In this document: in pieces, positions 13,572 through 26,802 of the stretch | How positions within the stretch are numbered: position 1 is the first letter of the stretch | Layout of the letters: every line of letters starts with the position of its first letter | NCBI GenBank assembly: GCA_905250115.1 | Contig: CAJNOI010000219.1 | Coordinates: forward strand, 1 to 64,000 | From: Adineta steineri | Taxonomy: Eukaryota > Rotifera > Eurotatoria > Adinetida > Adinetidae | DNA length: 64,000 nt | Direction of reading: 5' to 3' | Program-made: the position numbers and the translations under genes | The notes under the pieces: generated by a model | Database searches by the model: none | Seen by the model: only the letters and a program-made list of their open reading frames with translations | Told to the model about the DNA's origin: nothing

Positions 13572-14728
13572 AGTAAGATAGAAAGGAAAAAGAGAAGTTA
13601 TATCCTCATATTTAATTTTAGTGGCAAGTGCTAGTGATTTTCAACGTTTAAATAATGCTGTCTTATCGAATCTAAATAAAATCACTAACAATAGTATGTT
13701 GATTTGTATCTATTTTTTTGTTGAATTATTATTTATTTTATTATTAATAGCAAATGATCTTGATGTACTTGTACAAAAGTTAGGTACACAAGAAGATAGT
13801 GAACCATTACGAGATCGTTAGTAAGTTGAATAAAATTTGTAATTGAATATCAATCTTACTTTACTTTTTTTGATAGTCTTCGTCTACAAAATGATACAAA
13901 AGCATTAATACAACAGACAAATCATACTCTTGAAGAAATTCGAAAAATCCCTATAAAAACTGAAGCTGATGAGGTAATAGTTAAAAAAGAGAAACAAGTC
14001 AGAAAGATTTTATGAATAAATTTGTTTATAGAGACAAAAACAATCGTTAATTCAGAATTTAACAAAAACTTATACTGCAAAAATAACTCATTTTCAAGAC
14101 ATACAACGTGTTGGTGCTAGAAAAGAAAAAGAAAGTCTTGAACGTGCACGAGCTGTTTCATATCGACGACAAAGTGTCAATAATGGATCTGGTTTCGATA
14201 ATCATGCTTATACAGATAATCAATATCAAGACCAGGTTGTTATACCTATGGAACAAGATGTCGATATGCAGGCTTTAAGAGAACGTGGTGATCAATTGCA
14301 GCAACTTGAAGTATAGGATTTATCTTTATAAAAAAATACTCATACTTTATTTATAGAGAAATATTGTTGAAGTCAATGAATTATTCAAAGATGTTCATAA
14401 TTTGGTTCATGAACAAGGAGAAATCATTGGTAAGTTAATGAGATGATTATTTTACTTCAGAAAAATCTGGACTAATCGCTATATTTGTTTAGATAACATC
14501 GAAAATAATATTGTTGCTGCTGATAACCATGTAGTTACTGCTACCGTACAATTAAAACAAGCAGTTACTTATCAGGTAATTTATTTATTATGTATTCAAA
14601 TTATATTTTATTATCTTCGTTTTTAGTCTGCAGCTCGACGAAAAAAAATTATATTAATTTTAATAGCGATTATAATTCTTGTAATAATTGGTTTAGTACT
14701 TGGTTTATATTTCGGACTTAAAAAATGA
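13572..14728 (+). CDS. Syntaxin, Qa-SNARE of the syntaxin-7/12 type
   Basis: About 258 aa in seven coding pieces. Endosomal Qa-SNAREs of this type pair with Qb, Qc and R partners to fuse late endosomes and lysosomes. An N-terminal three-helix (Habc) region with alternating charge comes first. The SNARE helix follows, seen as ERGDQLQQLERNIVEVNE joined to LFKDVHNLVHEQGEIID; the central Gln of the zero layer is in VHEQGEI. A ~20-residue hydrophobic anchor near the C-terminus is preceded by the basic patch ARRKK and leaves only a short luminal tail. The initiator ATG is split: A at 13572, then a 49-bp intron, then TG at 13622. Subtype call is by motif similarity. Confidence 0.9.
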
Positions 14729-15344
14729 TTTGCATATAGGTATGCTCTTCATATAAGTATGCATTTAAATTATATTATATTTCTCTAGACATTTTACTTG
14801 AATTCATATTTACTTTTGTATAATTATACATGTATATATATATGAATCACGACTATTTTAATATTATTGCTTTGACTGCAAGAGATTTTTGTTTTCTACA
14901 GATTAATTTATTTATTTTGTCCAAAATGTCCATGGTAATAAAGTCAATACATTATTACCGGCTTATACGAGCCAATAATTTTTTTTTCGATGATTTTTTT
15001 TTTATTATTGTTTATGTTGTAGTTTTCTATTATATTGTTGCTCATGTATTCTTGTTTTGTGATTTATTTTGGATGCCATTGTCGAATTGATTTTTTCCAG
15101 ATGCACGAATTGATTAAAAATTGTATCTGTTTCAAGTATATAATCGAAAAATAAAATAATAATTTAAATTATCTGATAATTTTCTCATTCATCACGTGAC
15201 TTTCTTCGATATTATGTCTTGACATTAAAGTTTGAATGTATCTTTTATTCTAAAATGGAAGGAAATATTCCTGATAAACTTTTAATACATTCAGACAGAT
15301 GGTAAAAGGTAAAAACAATGATTTTTCAGAATTGCTGACAAAAG
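14729..15344. other. 3' flank of the syntaxin gene
   Basis: AT-rich sequence with no supported gene. An open stretch at 14830-15090 is hydrophobic, low-complexity, and has no exon partner. Confidence 0.5.
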
Positions 15345-15856
15345 ATCGAAAAGAAAAAGATCGAAAAAATATCGAAACGTTAAATATCGAATAACAAAAA
15401 TCTCGAAAAAAAAAACTTTGAAATTTAAAACTTCGAATTTCGAAATGTCGAAAAAGTAGAATTTCGAAAATTAAATGTCGTAAAAATAAAATTCCGAATA
15501 GATGTAAGTAGGTTTGGATCTGAGTGTGGCTATGAATAAAATAAAATATTCATAATCACAACGACACCCTCACCCACACCAACATCCACACCCTCACCCA
15601 CACCCACACCCTGAAGACGGTACATTCATACATTTGGTTCTGAAACTGATATCTTACACTTTGAATAATTCGAAAATTTTATTTTTTGTGATAGAGGTTT
15701 TTCGAAAAATTAATTTTCGAAATTCCAGTTTTTCGAGATTTTATTTTTCTGAATGGAGGCTTTTTCCGAATTTCATTTTTTCGAACTCTTATTCTTTCGA
15801 AATTTATTTTTTCGATATTATTTCTTCGATCTTTTTTTTTCGATCTTTTTTCATCA
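15345..15856. repeat. Foldback element built of TCGAAA-type motifs with a telomere-like core
   Basis: The left half repeats purine-rich motifs such as ATCGAAAA. The right half (about 15665-15856) repeats the complement, TTTTTCGAT and TTTCGAA, so the two arms can pair as one long imperfect hairpin. The centre (15558-15611) carries degenerate CCCACA/ACCCTC hexamers. No ORF is present. It looks like a non-autonomous inverted-repeat element; target duplications were not found. Confidence 0.7.
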
Positions 15857-16698
15857 TACCATTTTTCACTTGTTTATTGATGATATATAAAAACAGGAAG
15901 TAGTCTGACAAGCGAAATTGTTGATATTCACACTAATCTTCAGAAATAATATATTTAATAAAAGCTATCCACATTTTCATGATTAAAATTATTTGATCAA
16001 TCTATAATTGTATTTAAAAATCATTGATCAGAGAAATAATTTTGACATATATATATATATTGTTTGTCTTCTTTCTTTTTCATTTAAAGTATAAAATATA
16101 TTTATCATGGGTTTTGTCATTTTCGACAACTATTAATTCAATATGAATCATATCATTCATTTTAATGTATAAACTTTTAGACAACGTCAATATACAATAT
16201 CGAATGTATGATATAAATCGTCTACTATATCACTTGCATACTCTTTTATCTGTATAATCAACTATTTTCGATTATTAAATATCAGGCCAATGAGTAATGT
16301 CCAGATTATGTAACCTATGTTAGGATGATTTAACTTTTTTGAATAATGGTAGATAAAAACTAAGAAATAATTATTTTGGTCATGGGAGTGAGTATATGTA
16401 CATTAAATTTAAATGAAGAACGAAAAAGTCGTAAAGACTTTTTTTTTCGACTATATATATTTGTCTTATCAAATATGAAATAATGTCAATTTCAAATATG
16501 TTACATCTATACACATCCTATACATTTTGATTTTACTTCTATGTCATGGAACTAATCAATAAAGAATATATTTAAATACGCGGTCAGTAAAATTATTTAT
16601 TCTCACCTTCAAACTCATCAAGCTATAAGTACATGTAGAGTTCATAATTTTCTCTCTTAATAAATTTCAGATTGAGATTAGTCATATATATATGCAAA
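15857..16698. other. Upstream region of the P-type ATPase gene
   Basis: AT-rich, with a (TA)n run near 16050. No gene seen. A possible 3' splice site (TTTCAG) just before 16672 suggests the ATPase 5' UTR contains an intron or receives a trans-spliced leader; neither can be decided here. Confidence 0.4.
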
Positions 16699-19600
16699 AT
16701 GGATAATCAAGGTATACAAATTGATGAAGAATTACAACATAGTGATGAGCTGACTATTGAAAAAGAGATGCCAGTTCGTCAAGATTCAATAATTGATCTT
16801 TGGGCTACGGTAGATAAATCACGTCTTGAACAAGATATTCATATTGTTCCACTCGATCAAGTCTTTACACGTTTTCATACTGATCCACGTAATGGTTTAT
16901 CAGATAATTTTGTATCCGATAGTCGCGCTCAATATGGTAGTAATAAAATTACACCACCCAAACAACCATGTTATTTTTGGCTTTTATTTAAAGAATTATT
17001 TATGGGATTTAATTGTATTCTTTGGTTTGGTGGTATTTTAGCTTTTTTAGCTTATAAACCATTTGGTGAACCTAATCCATCAATAACAAATTTAGCATTA
17101 GGTGTTGTTTTAATTTTGGTTATTACTTGTAATTCAATTCTTAACGTTTATCAACAATTAAAATCAATTAAAATTGTTGCGGCATTTTCGAAATTATTAC
17201 CCATGTTAACTACTGTACGACGAGATGGAAGACAACAACAAATTCTTACAGATGAACTTGTTCCAGGCGATATTATACTTGTTCGAATGGGTGATAAATT
17301 ACCAGCAGATTGTCGTTTTATATCATGTGATGGTCTTAAAGTAATAATCGAAATCTGTTTATGTCAAAAACATTCTGTCTTTCATATCTTTTAATAGATA
17401 AATACATCAGAATTAACCGGTGAATCAAAACCAATTTCAGTAACAGTTCAATGTACGAATACAAACTTCATGGAATCAACTAATATTGGATTTTATTCAT
17501 CAATGGTAGAACAAGGCACAGGTGAAGCAGTTGTTATTGCTATTGGTGATAATACTGTATTAGGTAAAATGTCGAAATTAACTCGTGGAAGTTCAGGTGA
17601 TGAAATCACTGGTTTACATCGTGAAGTAAATCGTTTTGTTTTATTTGTTATACTTTCCACAATAATAGCTATTATTATCTTATGGATAACATGGATATCA
17701 TGGTTAAATTATGATCATTATGGATTTGTTACATTTAATGCAAATATTGTGAATTCAATTGGGATGATTGTTGGGTTTTTACCAGTAGGTTTACCATCTG
17801 CTGTTACTCTTGGTAAATATCATATATTATTATACATATGAAGATCTAGTTTTTTTTGTTTCTTAGTTTTAACAATTGTTGCCAAACAAATGTATAGACA
17901 ACGTGTACTTGTTAAAAGTTTACAAATAGTTGAAACATTTAATTCTGTTTCTGTTATTGCAACTGATAAGACAGGTACATTAACACAAAATAAAATGACT
18001 GTTACTCATTTATTATGGGATACACAAAGTGTTTATGAAGTTCCTCTACCTCAACCCGAAATAACTCAGGAAGAAACTATATTTCAAACAATTCGTCGTC
18101 TTTCAACAGATGTTGTTGAAACAGCTCGTCGACTTTCTATTGATGCAGCTACAATGGTACGAAAATTATCATTAGTTAATATCAATCAATCACAACCAAT
18201 GGCATCATGTACTGATAAAAATCGAATAAATAAAATTTCAAGTGAAGCAAGTGAAATTCAAATACAAGCATTTCGTGATCTTTTACTTGGTGCATCACTT
18301 TGTAATAATGCTGAAATTCAATTAGTACAAGATACACAAATTGGACAAGATTTATCGAAAATGAAATCGGAATTACGTGTTGTAGGTGATGCAGCAGATA
18401 CTGCTCTTTATAATCTTTGTACAGAACGATGTTTAGTTGATATTGAAAAAGTACGCGAAGTTAATCCACGTTTAAAAGTTTTACCATTTAATTCAACAAA
18501 TAAATTTATGATTTCAGCGAATCAATTAGAAACTATCGATTCATCAATATCAGAACAAGATCGAACGGTTTTAGTAACTCTGAAAGGTGCACCTGATATT
18601 GTTATTCAACGATGTTCAACATATAAAAAAAATAATGATGAAATTGCATCATTAGATATTGATATTAAAAAAATGTTATTCAATCGACAAGAAGATTTAG
18701 GTAAAAATGGTAATCGTGTTATTGCAATGTGTCAACAAGAATTAACTCAGCAACAATATGATAATATGATGAAAAATTATAATGATAAACAACGATCGCA
18801 ATTATTAGAAGTTAATAATGAAGATTTAAATGGATTTCCATCAGATAATTATTGTTTTATCGGTCTTTTCTCATTATTTGATCCACCTCGACCTGAAGTA
18901 CCTGATGCTGTATTAAAAGCTCGTCGAGCACAAATTCGTATAGCAATGGTTACTGGTGATCATCCAACAACAGCGAAAGCTATTGCTAAACAAGTTCATA
19001 TCTTAACACCTGAAATTATCGATATGAATGGTATTGATACATTTAAATTAGAAAAAAATTCAAATGGTGAATCTATACTAAATCTATATCGAAATGATAG
19101 ATTAATTCGACAACATCCACCGGGTGAAGTAAAACGAATTGATTCTCTTTCAAAGAATGCAAGAGATATGATACGACGAGCATCAATAGTAGCTGGTGAT
19201 ATTGAATATCGACAACCACCATGGTATCAACGATTATGGAAATCTTGTAGGAATCAAATTCAAGAACCAAAAACAGATGTTGAACCAACACAAAAAATGG
19301 AATATATTCCATATGCTATTGTTGTAACTGGTGCTGATATTAATTATATGGATGATAGTATGTGGGATTGGGTATTATCACATCAAGAACTTGTTTTTGC
19401 ACGAACATCACCAGAACAAAAATTACGTATTGTTATGGAATTTCAACGACGTGCTGAAATTGTTGCTGTAACAGGTGATGGAACAAATGATGCACCTGCA
19501 CTTAAATGTGCTCATCTAGGTGTTGCTATGCAATCTGGTACTGAAGTATCAAAAGAAGCAGGTGATATGATTTTATTAGATAATAATTTTTCATCAATTA

Positions 19601-20500
19601 TTCAAGCAATAGAAACAGGTCGTTTATTAAGTGATAATTTAAAAAAAGTTGCTATTTATTTATTACCTGGTGGTAAGTTCAAAATATTTAATATTTGTCA
19701 AATGTTCTGTTTTTTGCATTTTATTTTTCCATAGGTTCTTGGTCTCAAATCTGGCCTGTATTTTTTAATTTATGGTTTGGTATGCCTCTAGCTCTTTCTG
19801 CTTTTTTAGCAACAGTCTTCTGTATGATTAATGGTATGTTTTGAAAAAATATATTTAATTTTATCTTCTTCTTCTTCTATTAGATGTATTTATGTCACTT
19901 GCTATGGTAACAGAAAAACCTGAACGTGATATTATGTCTCGACCACCATCGATTCGTTCAAAAGATCATTTATTGAATTTCAAACTACTTTTTCATGCTT
20001 ATATGCTTGTTGGTAATTTCGAATGTTTTACAGGATTCTTTTGTTTTTGTTATTATTGGATTGATAATGGTGTACCATTCTATTCATTTATGTTTACATT
20101 TGAAAACTTTGGTAACAATCCTAAGACTCCATATACACCCGAAGAATTAATTATAATGACATATGTTTCACAATCAGTATATTATTGTTCAGTATGTTTA
20201 TTTCAATTTTTTAATTATTTTGCAACACGTACACGATATGCATCATTATTCGAACATAATCCATTTTGGGGTAAAGGTAAAAACTGGTATGTCTTTGGTG
20301 CTATGGTTATATCAGCTGGCGTTCAAATAATCATAACACAAATTGGATGGTTCAATCAAGTTTTTAGTACAAGTCGTGTACCTGTAAAATATATTATGCC
20401 AACATTAGGATTTGGTATGCTTTGGTTAGTTATTGATGAATTAAGAAAATTGTGTATAAGAAAATATCCACGTAGTTTTATTGCAAAAATTGCATGGTAA
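16699..20500 (+). CDS. P2C-like P-type cation ATPase, 1192 aa
   Basis: Exons 16699-17340, 17398-17812, 17867-19672, 19735-19833 and 19884-20500 (3579 nt). The architecture is that of Na/K-ATPase-related alpha chains: N-terminal cytosolic region, M1-M2, actuator domain with INTSELTGESKPIS, M3-M4, the phosphorylated Asp in IATDKTGTLTQNKMTV, nucleotide domain with LKGAPD, hinge motifs MVTGDHPTTAKAIA and VTGDGTNDAPALK, then M5-M10 ending RKYPRSFIAKIAW. The M6 end and C-terminus resemble the Na/K-ATPase-like subgroup also found in fungi and protists more than vertebrate ATP1A. In M4 the usual PEGL glutamate is replaced: FLPVGLPSAV. Catalytic motifs are intact, so it is probably active; ion specificity is unknown. 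Confidence 0.93.
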
Positions 20501-22718
20501 AATTCTATGTAATTTTCACTCTTTCATTATTTATATTTCTGTAAATGTAACTCATTTCACTAGTAGTTTTGTATAACAGTGATAAAAATCTATCACTGTT
20601 GTTCTTAAATAAACCAAAAAAAATGTTGATTCTGATATATTTTTCCTTATATAGAAAATCTGAAAAGAACAATTGATTAATGATATATATATTTTAAACA
20701 AATATTCTTTTGTATGAATACTCATATTAATTTTGATTAGACATTGTGAAGTGTCAGATACAAGAGGTATATAATCGAATCAATCTTGATAAACTTTTCG
20801 AATTAATTCCATTTTTCTAATCATTCGATTATTTGTATATTTAAATTAGATTGATTTTTTTATGACTGTCTATCATGAAATATAATCTATAAATATTTTT
20901 ATAAACACCGTAACATCAAAACAGAAAATTTTATTTCTTAAAAAAACAATTCTATGAATGAATGGAAGTGATTATCTTTTTATATATTGATATACTATTG
21001 ACAGCTGTAATATCATGCTTATATATATTAGGAATGTTACTTAATAGAAGCTTTGTTTTCTTTTAGATCGTATTCTTATTATAAGACAATGCTATATATA
21101 TATATATCTAAAGTGCATAATGTTAAACAAAAGATCGAATGACGCCCTTCATTGCTCTTGCCAATCTTCATCTCCATATATATATATATTGTTTGTTAAT
21201 TTAACTCTCGTCTGTTCATCCGTTTCTCATCATCGCTATCGTCATTGTTCATTTAATGCTTGGGTGTGATTTTGTTTATCTTAAACTAAGAAGAATAATT
21301 ATCTTTCTCATATAGATATACGAAAGATATTTTTTTCTAACAGTTTATATATATATATATGAATACGATATGAACGGTATATATAGACAACACTTGAAAA
21401 AATAATCATGAATTTTTTCATTTTTTTTGTTCTCTATGCATTCTATAAACATATAATGTATGACTAGTGAACAGTAACACTTGAAATAAAGAATAAAACA
21501 AAAAGAGAGAGCATTGCATCAATGTATACTCAAGATATTAGGATCACACTATGTGATTGAACAGATCAAAGCGACTCGAATTTCATTGTACCGTTGTAAA
21601 ATAATGTAGGAAGGGATTAACCGTAATGATTAAAGAAGAAAAAGCAGGCAATAGCAAATAATAAATAGTGTAACTGTCAATAAGTAGAGATTGTTGATGA
21701 AAGAAGAAAACTTTCAATTTGAATATAAAATTATAGAACATTATGTGCAAATTATTTAGATATTATTCGTAAATAATAAAAAGGGATTTGTAAGTTTATT
21801 CAAAAACAATTAAGTTATCTATATCGATCTAAATAAAAAAAAATACTTTCGAATTATCCACATACAGGTAGATATTAGTATGTCACGCATCTGTACATCT
21901 CATTCGTTGATCACTTGGATGTGGATGAATGAATGATGATTATAATAAAATAATCTTCGGCTTCCTGTCGTTCGTTGTGTGTTGTCAATAATTGCCGACC
22001 ACCCATTTTTTTTGATAGTTTGATGAAGATGATAAGCAACTATTGAATGTATGCATGTGCGTGAGTAAAAAAGAAGCTGTAGCCGAAAAGACAATGAGAT
22101 TAAAAATTCATTTTTAACACGCATTCATTTTTATTCGGAGTATCTCATCATCATATTCATTAGATGATTGCCACCATATAAACCTCTCTGTCTCTGTCTC
22201 TGTCTTTCTTTCTAGTAATATAAGCGAGTTTGTTAACAGGCTCTTCCCATGATAGTAGCCAGATCTCGCTTCTCTATCTGCAAATTAGTACTCGTCTGTC
22301 ACTTTTCTTCTTCTTCTTCTTTTTCTCTCCCTCTCTTTTCATTCTGATTGATTTGCTGCTATACAATTCTTTTTCTTTCGATTTATGTGTGAATATGTAT
22401 ATATATATATATGTATATGTTCGTTCTCTATTTTTTCCTCTTCTCTTCTTCACTGTCTATAGCTGCTACGTATCCTCGTCACTATACGCGTCCACTTGTT
22501 GATCGTTGTCGTCGTTGTCTTCTTCCATCATTAAACATTCACATAGACTTGGTCGATGATTATGATGATCATCATCATTATCAATAACATATTGTAGGTC
22601 GATATCCAAACGACTAAGGCAATTTCACACTTCGATAGTGGTCTAACACAAGCGGTCAATTATTAGAGTGGTTTCTTCTTTTTTTATTCTATTTTAATAA
22701 CAAGAAAAAGCAGTTGAT
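20501..22718. other. Intergenic and 5' UTR region of the Ig-receptor gene
   Basis: AT-rich with several (TA)n runs (about 21091-21108, 21176-21190, 21346-21360, 22395-22412). A pyrimidine-rich stretch at 22170-22480 with TCTC/CTTC runs may be the promoter or 5' UTR of the next gene. No coding signal supported. Confidence 0.4.
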
Positions 22719-25700
22719 ATGCAAGTAAGTGTATTTCCTTTATATTCATGTTAAACGATAAGAGATGAATTTGAACAGCTGATGATAAAAATTTTTTCTT
22801 ATCAATGATTTTGATTTACGTACATATGTGATTGATATCTATGCTCTCTCACGTTTCACAAGCAATCTATAACTAGCTATATATATATATGTATGTGAAT
22901 TACTGACATTTATATAGGATTGTTAAATTGAAAAAAAAAGAATGATAAGTGAAAAATGTTTACGTATGCGAATATTATTTGATCTTTCATTTGTTGTTCA
23001 ATTGAGATAGACCATTGCATCAGAAGTTTTTTCCTCCATTGATTCTGAATAGGCAGACATCATCCAAATAAATATACAGATGCCCTTTTGTTTCTTGATC
23101 TTTTTTTTCTCATGCACACACACATGTAGCTGAACCATGAACATTGTACGAATAGATGATGATGAATGAGCCTATTCATTTAAGGTTATATGCTTTTGAC
23201 GAGTGCACGCCTGTACACACACACTTTTGCTGTCCAGTCTATGATGAATTGAAGAATATGAGAGTTTACTATATTCGATATATTTATTTTTGTATACAAC
23301 GTTAACTAAAACGTTCAAATGGATTAAAGTAAGAAATTCTGATGCAATATCTTCTAACTTGATGATTGTGTATAGATAGAAGTTTATCTGTATGGGTGTG
23401 GAATGGAAAGATAATATAAGCAGACATAAGATTACAATCTTTCTATTTATTGCGTAGTCTTCGTCATGGATAGATAACTGATAATAGATTGTGTGTAGTT
23501 ATCAATCCTAAATGATGGAGTATATTCTATGAACTTCTCATCATATTGATTCCTCTTATTTTATTACAATTTCATATGCTAATTAAAAATTGTAATTGTT
23601 TCATTGAGCACTTGTATTTATTATTCGAAAAGATTGTCTCAATAGATCCTTGTTTGAAAATAGACTGTTTTTATTATATATATTTTAGATTCTTCTTAAT
23701 TTTCAAATGAATCAATTTATTCTTCTTGTCTTATTGTTTTTTGCCGAACATATAATTGCGCGTGGTATGTATTCTTTGATAAAACAAAAAGAAAACGATT
23801 TAGATTTGTCTTAAAATATTGATAATTGAGTTGTTTATTATCAAGTTAGTTGAACAAATGTCTGTTATAATATATACAAATCGATTATAATGTATCTTAA
23901 TAAAAAGTTCAAAGTGTTCATTCAAAATTAACATAGTTATTCTAATTGCTCTACGAGAAATGTTTTCTAAATTGAGAAATCAGCAAAAACTTGAATTTTA
24001 TTGCATTTTTATCATAAAAGTTAATCTAAATGTTTTCTTTTTAGGTCCGCCGACTCTTTTACCAAATACAACTAATTTCAATACATTAGATATAAATGAA
24101 AATGATTCCATTGAATTACAATGTCCAGTTACGAATAGTCCTGATTTATCGATTCAATGGTCAAAAAATAATGAAGATTTAGATTCAATGTGGTCATCAT
24201 CAAATTTAATTATCAAACGATTCTTATTAAAAATACAACAAGCACATTTAACCGATGCTGGTTTGTATAAATGTAATGTTGTCAATGGTTTTGGTAGTAT
24301 ACAAGTACAATTTCGAATAAATATTAAATGTAAGTAGTCTTGATATATTCGTTTGTAATGAATTAATTAAATAATATATTTTTCTATAATAGCAAATGGA
24401 ACAATATCAACTAATGTTGATAATAATGAACCACAAAATGCAATGCCATGGGAAGCAGATTCATTACATGGAGGTATGTTTTATTTGTATTCATTGAATT
24501 TTATTAATTTCTTTTGTTCTTCTAGAAGCACCTGAATTTGTTTCACGAAGTGATGATGATCAAACAGGACCGACTAAAGTTATTCAACCAGAAGGTACAA
24601 CTGTACAATTAAAATGTTTAGCATCTGGTAAACCATTACCTGAAATACGATGGAAAAAAAATGGTAAAATATTATCAGAAGATGAATATGGTGTTACACA
24701 GTAAATTTGAATTATTTTTTTGGTTTTCACTTCATTAAATCATATTATGTTTTGTAGAAGTCAGATATTAATTATTAAAGATTTACGTCAATCAGATACG
24801 GGTAATTATACATGTGAACTATTCAATTCATTTGGTGCTATTAATGCTACATACATTCTTGCTGTCACAGGTAACGTATAGAAGAAATCTTGCTCTTTTA
24901 AAATACTTTTTTTATTTTTAGAAAAATTACAATTTTATGGCGAAGATCCTCAAAATACAAGTGTTGATGTAGATAAAACAGCAATGTTAAATTGTCGTGT
25001 TCAAACAAATGATCCAACAACAAAAATTCAATGGTTAAAAAAGATTAATATTCAACAATTATTTCGACCTGATGCTATTGTATTTGGTTCTGAACAATAC
25101 GAAAATGTTGAACAATTTCAAGAACAACAATTACAACAATATTCGAAAAATATTTTATCAAGACCACTAATAATTTCACAAGTTACTAATAAAGATAATG
25201 GGCAATATATTTGTTTAATTCAAAATGATAAAGCTACTAATTATAAGAAAGTTTTTATTAATGTTATTGATAATCATTATGGTAAGAAAGAAGAAGAGAA
25301 TAAATTTTTGAGAAAACTTATGCAAGGCATTAGTTTTTTGATATTCTTCTACTATGCCTGTATTTTTCTGAATACTTGCAAATATTTGACATGTTTCATT
25401 TGTTATAAAAAGATTAATTCTCTTTTTGTTTTTGTGCTTTAGGTGTGACATCTTCAGCAAATCTTAATAATCATTTACTTTATCTGATTATCGTACCTCT
25501 TTGTGTACTTGGTGTTATTCTATTTTTTCTTTTTTGTTGTCGTCATCGTCGTCGCAAAGATAAGCATCATCATAGCCATCATTCACATTCCACCGATGGT
25601 CTAAAATCTTCTGTAAAACCTCGACAACCTTTAATACATCATAATGGTCCTACAGTTCCATCGACAACCACTCGAACAAGTAATGATTATATTGCGAATA

Positions 25701-25822
25701 GTGTTGATTCAATACCAATTACGAGACAATATCAACAACATCGATATGGACCTACTCTTTCATCGGATCTTGCATCACTTACGAGTTCTAATTTGTATTA
25801 TGCACGAGTACAAGCTCTTTAA
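22719..25822 (+). CDS. FGFRL1-like receptor: three Ig domains, one membrane helix, His-rich tail
   Basis: Eight coding exons: 22719-22724, 23689-23764, 24045-24329, 24393-24473, 24526-24700, 24758-24870, 24922-25281 and 25443-25822; total 491 aa. A signal peptide (NQFILLVLLFFAEHIIA) precedes three Ig-like domains with the Cys...Trp...DxGxYxC pattern: LQCPV/DAGLYKCNV, LKCLASGKPLPEIRWKKN/DTGNYTCEL and LNCRV/DNGQYICLI. A single helix LLYLIIVPLCVLGVILFFLF then leads to a short tail starting RHRRRKDKHHHSHHSHS. A kinase domain is absent, as in FGFRL1, a decoy or adhesion FGF-receptor relative. The ATG at 22719 joins in frame across a 964-bp intron; ATG 23707 is an alternative start. The His-rich tail supports FGFRL1, but other Ig receptors are possible. 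Confidence 0.82.
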
Positions 25823-26239
25823 ATCATACACTTAACAGTGATATAATGGCAACTTTGGATTTTCTAGAGAAACGATAATAATCTATGGAGTTTGTCTTTT
25901 CGTTTGTAAAATAAGAAATCTTCGTTTCTTTTTGTGTTTATTTGACTAATATATATTGTATATTTATAAAAGAAATATTAAAAAATTATTTACATTTATT
26001 ACATTCAACAATATCTATACTTTTAAAAGATGAGATAAAGAAAAATATTTACGTTATATTAGAAAAAGTTAAATAACAGAAACTAAAATGATAACATGCT
26101 GATTTTTGTGATGTAGATCAAATCTGACTAGATAGTGTAGAAACTATACTAAATAATCGGCACCATTTTTTTCGTTTATATAAAAGACTGTTTACTGAGG
26201 TATACTTCATAGCAGTAGACCTAATGCTCCATTTTTCAA
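25823..26239. other. 3' flank of the Ig-receptor gene
   Basis: AT-rich spacer; nothing recognisable before the SLC26 fragment begins. Confidence 0.5.
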
Positions 26240-26802
26240 AAGAAAATTTTATGATCTTATTGATATTCAACTCACACAACTACCAATTATTTCTTGCGGA
26301 AAAAATAAAAACAATAATAATCAAAAGAAATTAATGTATAAATATGTTATTTTAGAATGTTCACCATTTAATTATATTGATACTGTTGGTGTTAAATTAC
26401 TGATTCAAGTACATATAAATTATATAAGAAAAATTCGATCTTTTTCTTTTATCTAATGTATTTTAGATATTCAATGATTTGAAAAAACGAGGTATTACAT
26501 TATATCTAAGTGAATGTCGATGTAAGTTACAATATTTGAGTATTTAGTGTATTTATTGAAAGTCTTTTTTTTATCTTCAGATGAAGTTCGTCATACACTA
26601 GATTCAATGAAATTTTATGACAAAACAGAATTTCATATAATTTATGTAACAACACATGATGCGGTGTTGTCTGCAGTAAAAGCATTAAATGATGGTTCGA
26701 TTTAAATCTATTTCTTTTTCATTTCATTGATGTTCTTTACGTGCTTTTTTAGAATCAATTACCAACAATCCTACGACATTAAATACAAATATTGATATAT
26801 AA
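26240..26802 (+). pseudogene. 3' fragment of an SLC26 anion transporter (STAS domain)
   Basis: Four terminal exons survive: ~26230-26408, 26467-26521, 26581-26694 and 26753-26802, with GT-AG introns and a stop at 26800-26802. The peptide contains ECSPFNYIDTVGVKLLIQ, then KKRGITLYLSECR, typical of the STAS domain that ends SLC26 sulfate/anion exchangers. The first exon aligns closely with the SLC26 gene at 53950-54040 on the other strand (NAPFFKRKFYDLI in both). To the left, matching degrades and the frame shifts, and no transporter helices precede it. It is therefore a truncated duplicate. Retained introns show DNA-level duplication, not a retrocopy. Confidence 0.85.

Noticed and set aside
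22230-22502. 90-codon frame rich in Ser/Phe/Leu
   Set aside because: Translation of a pyrimidine-rich 5' region; no conserved feature.
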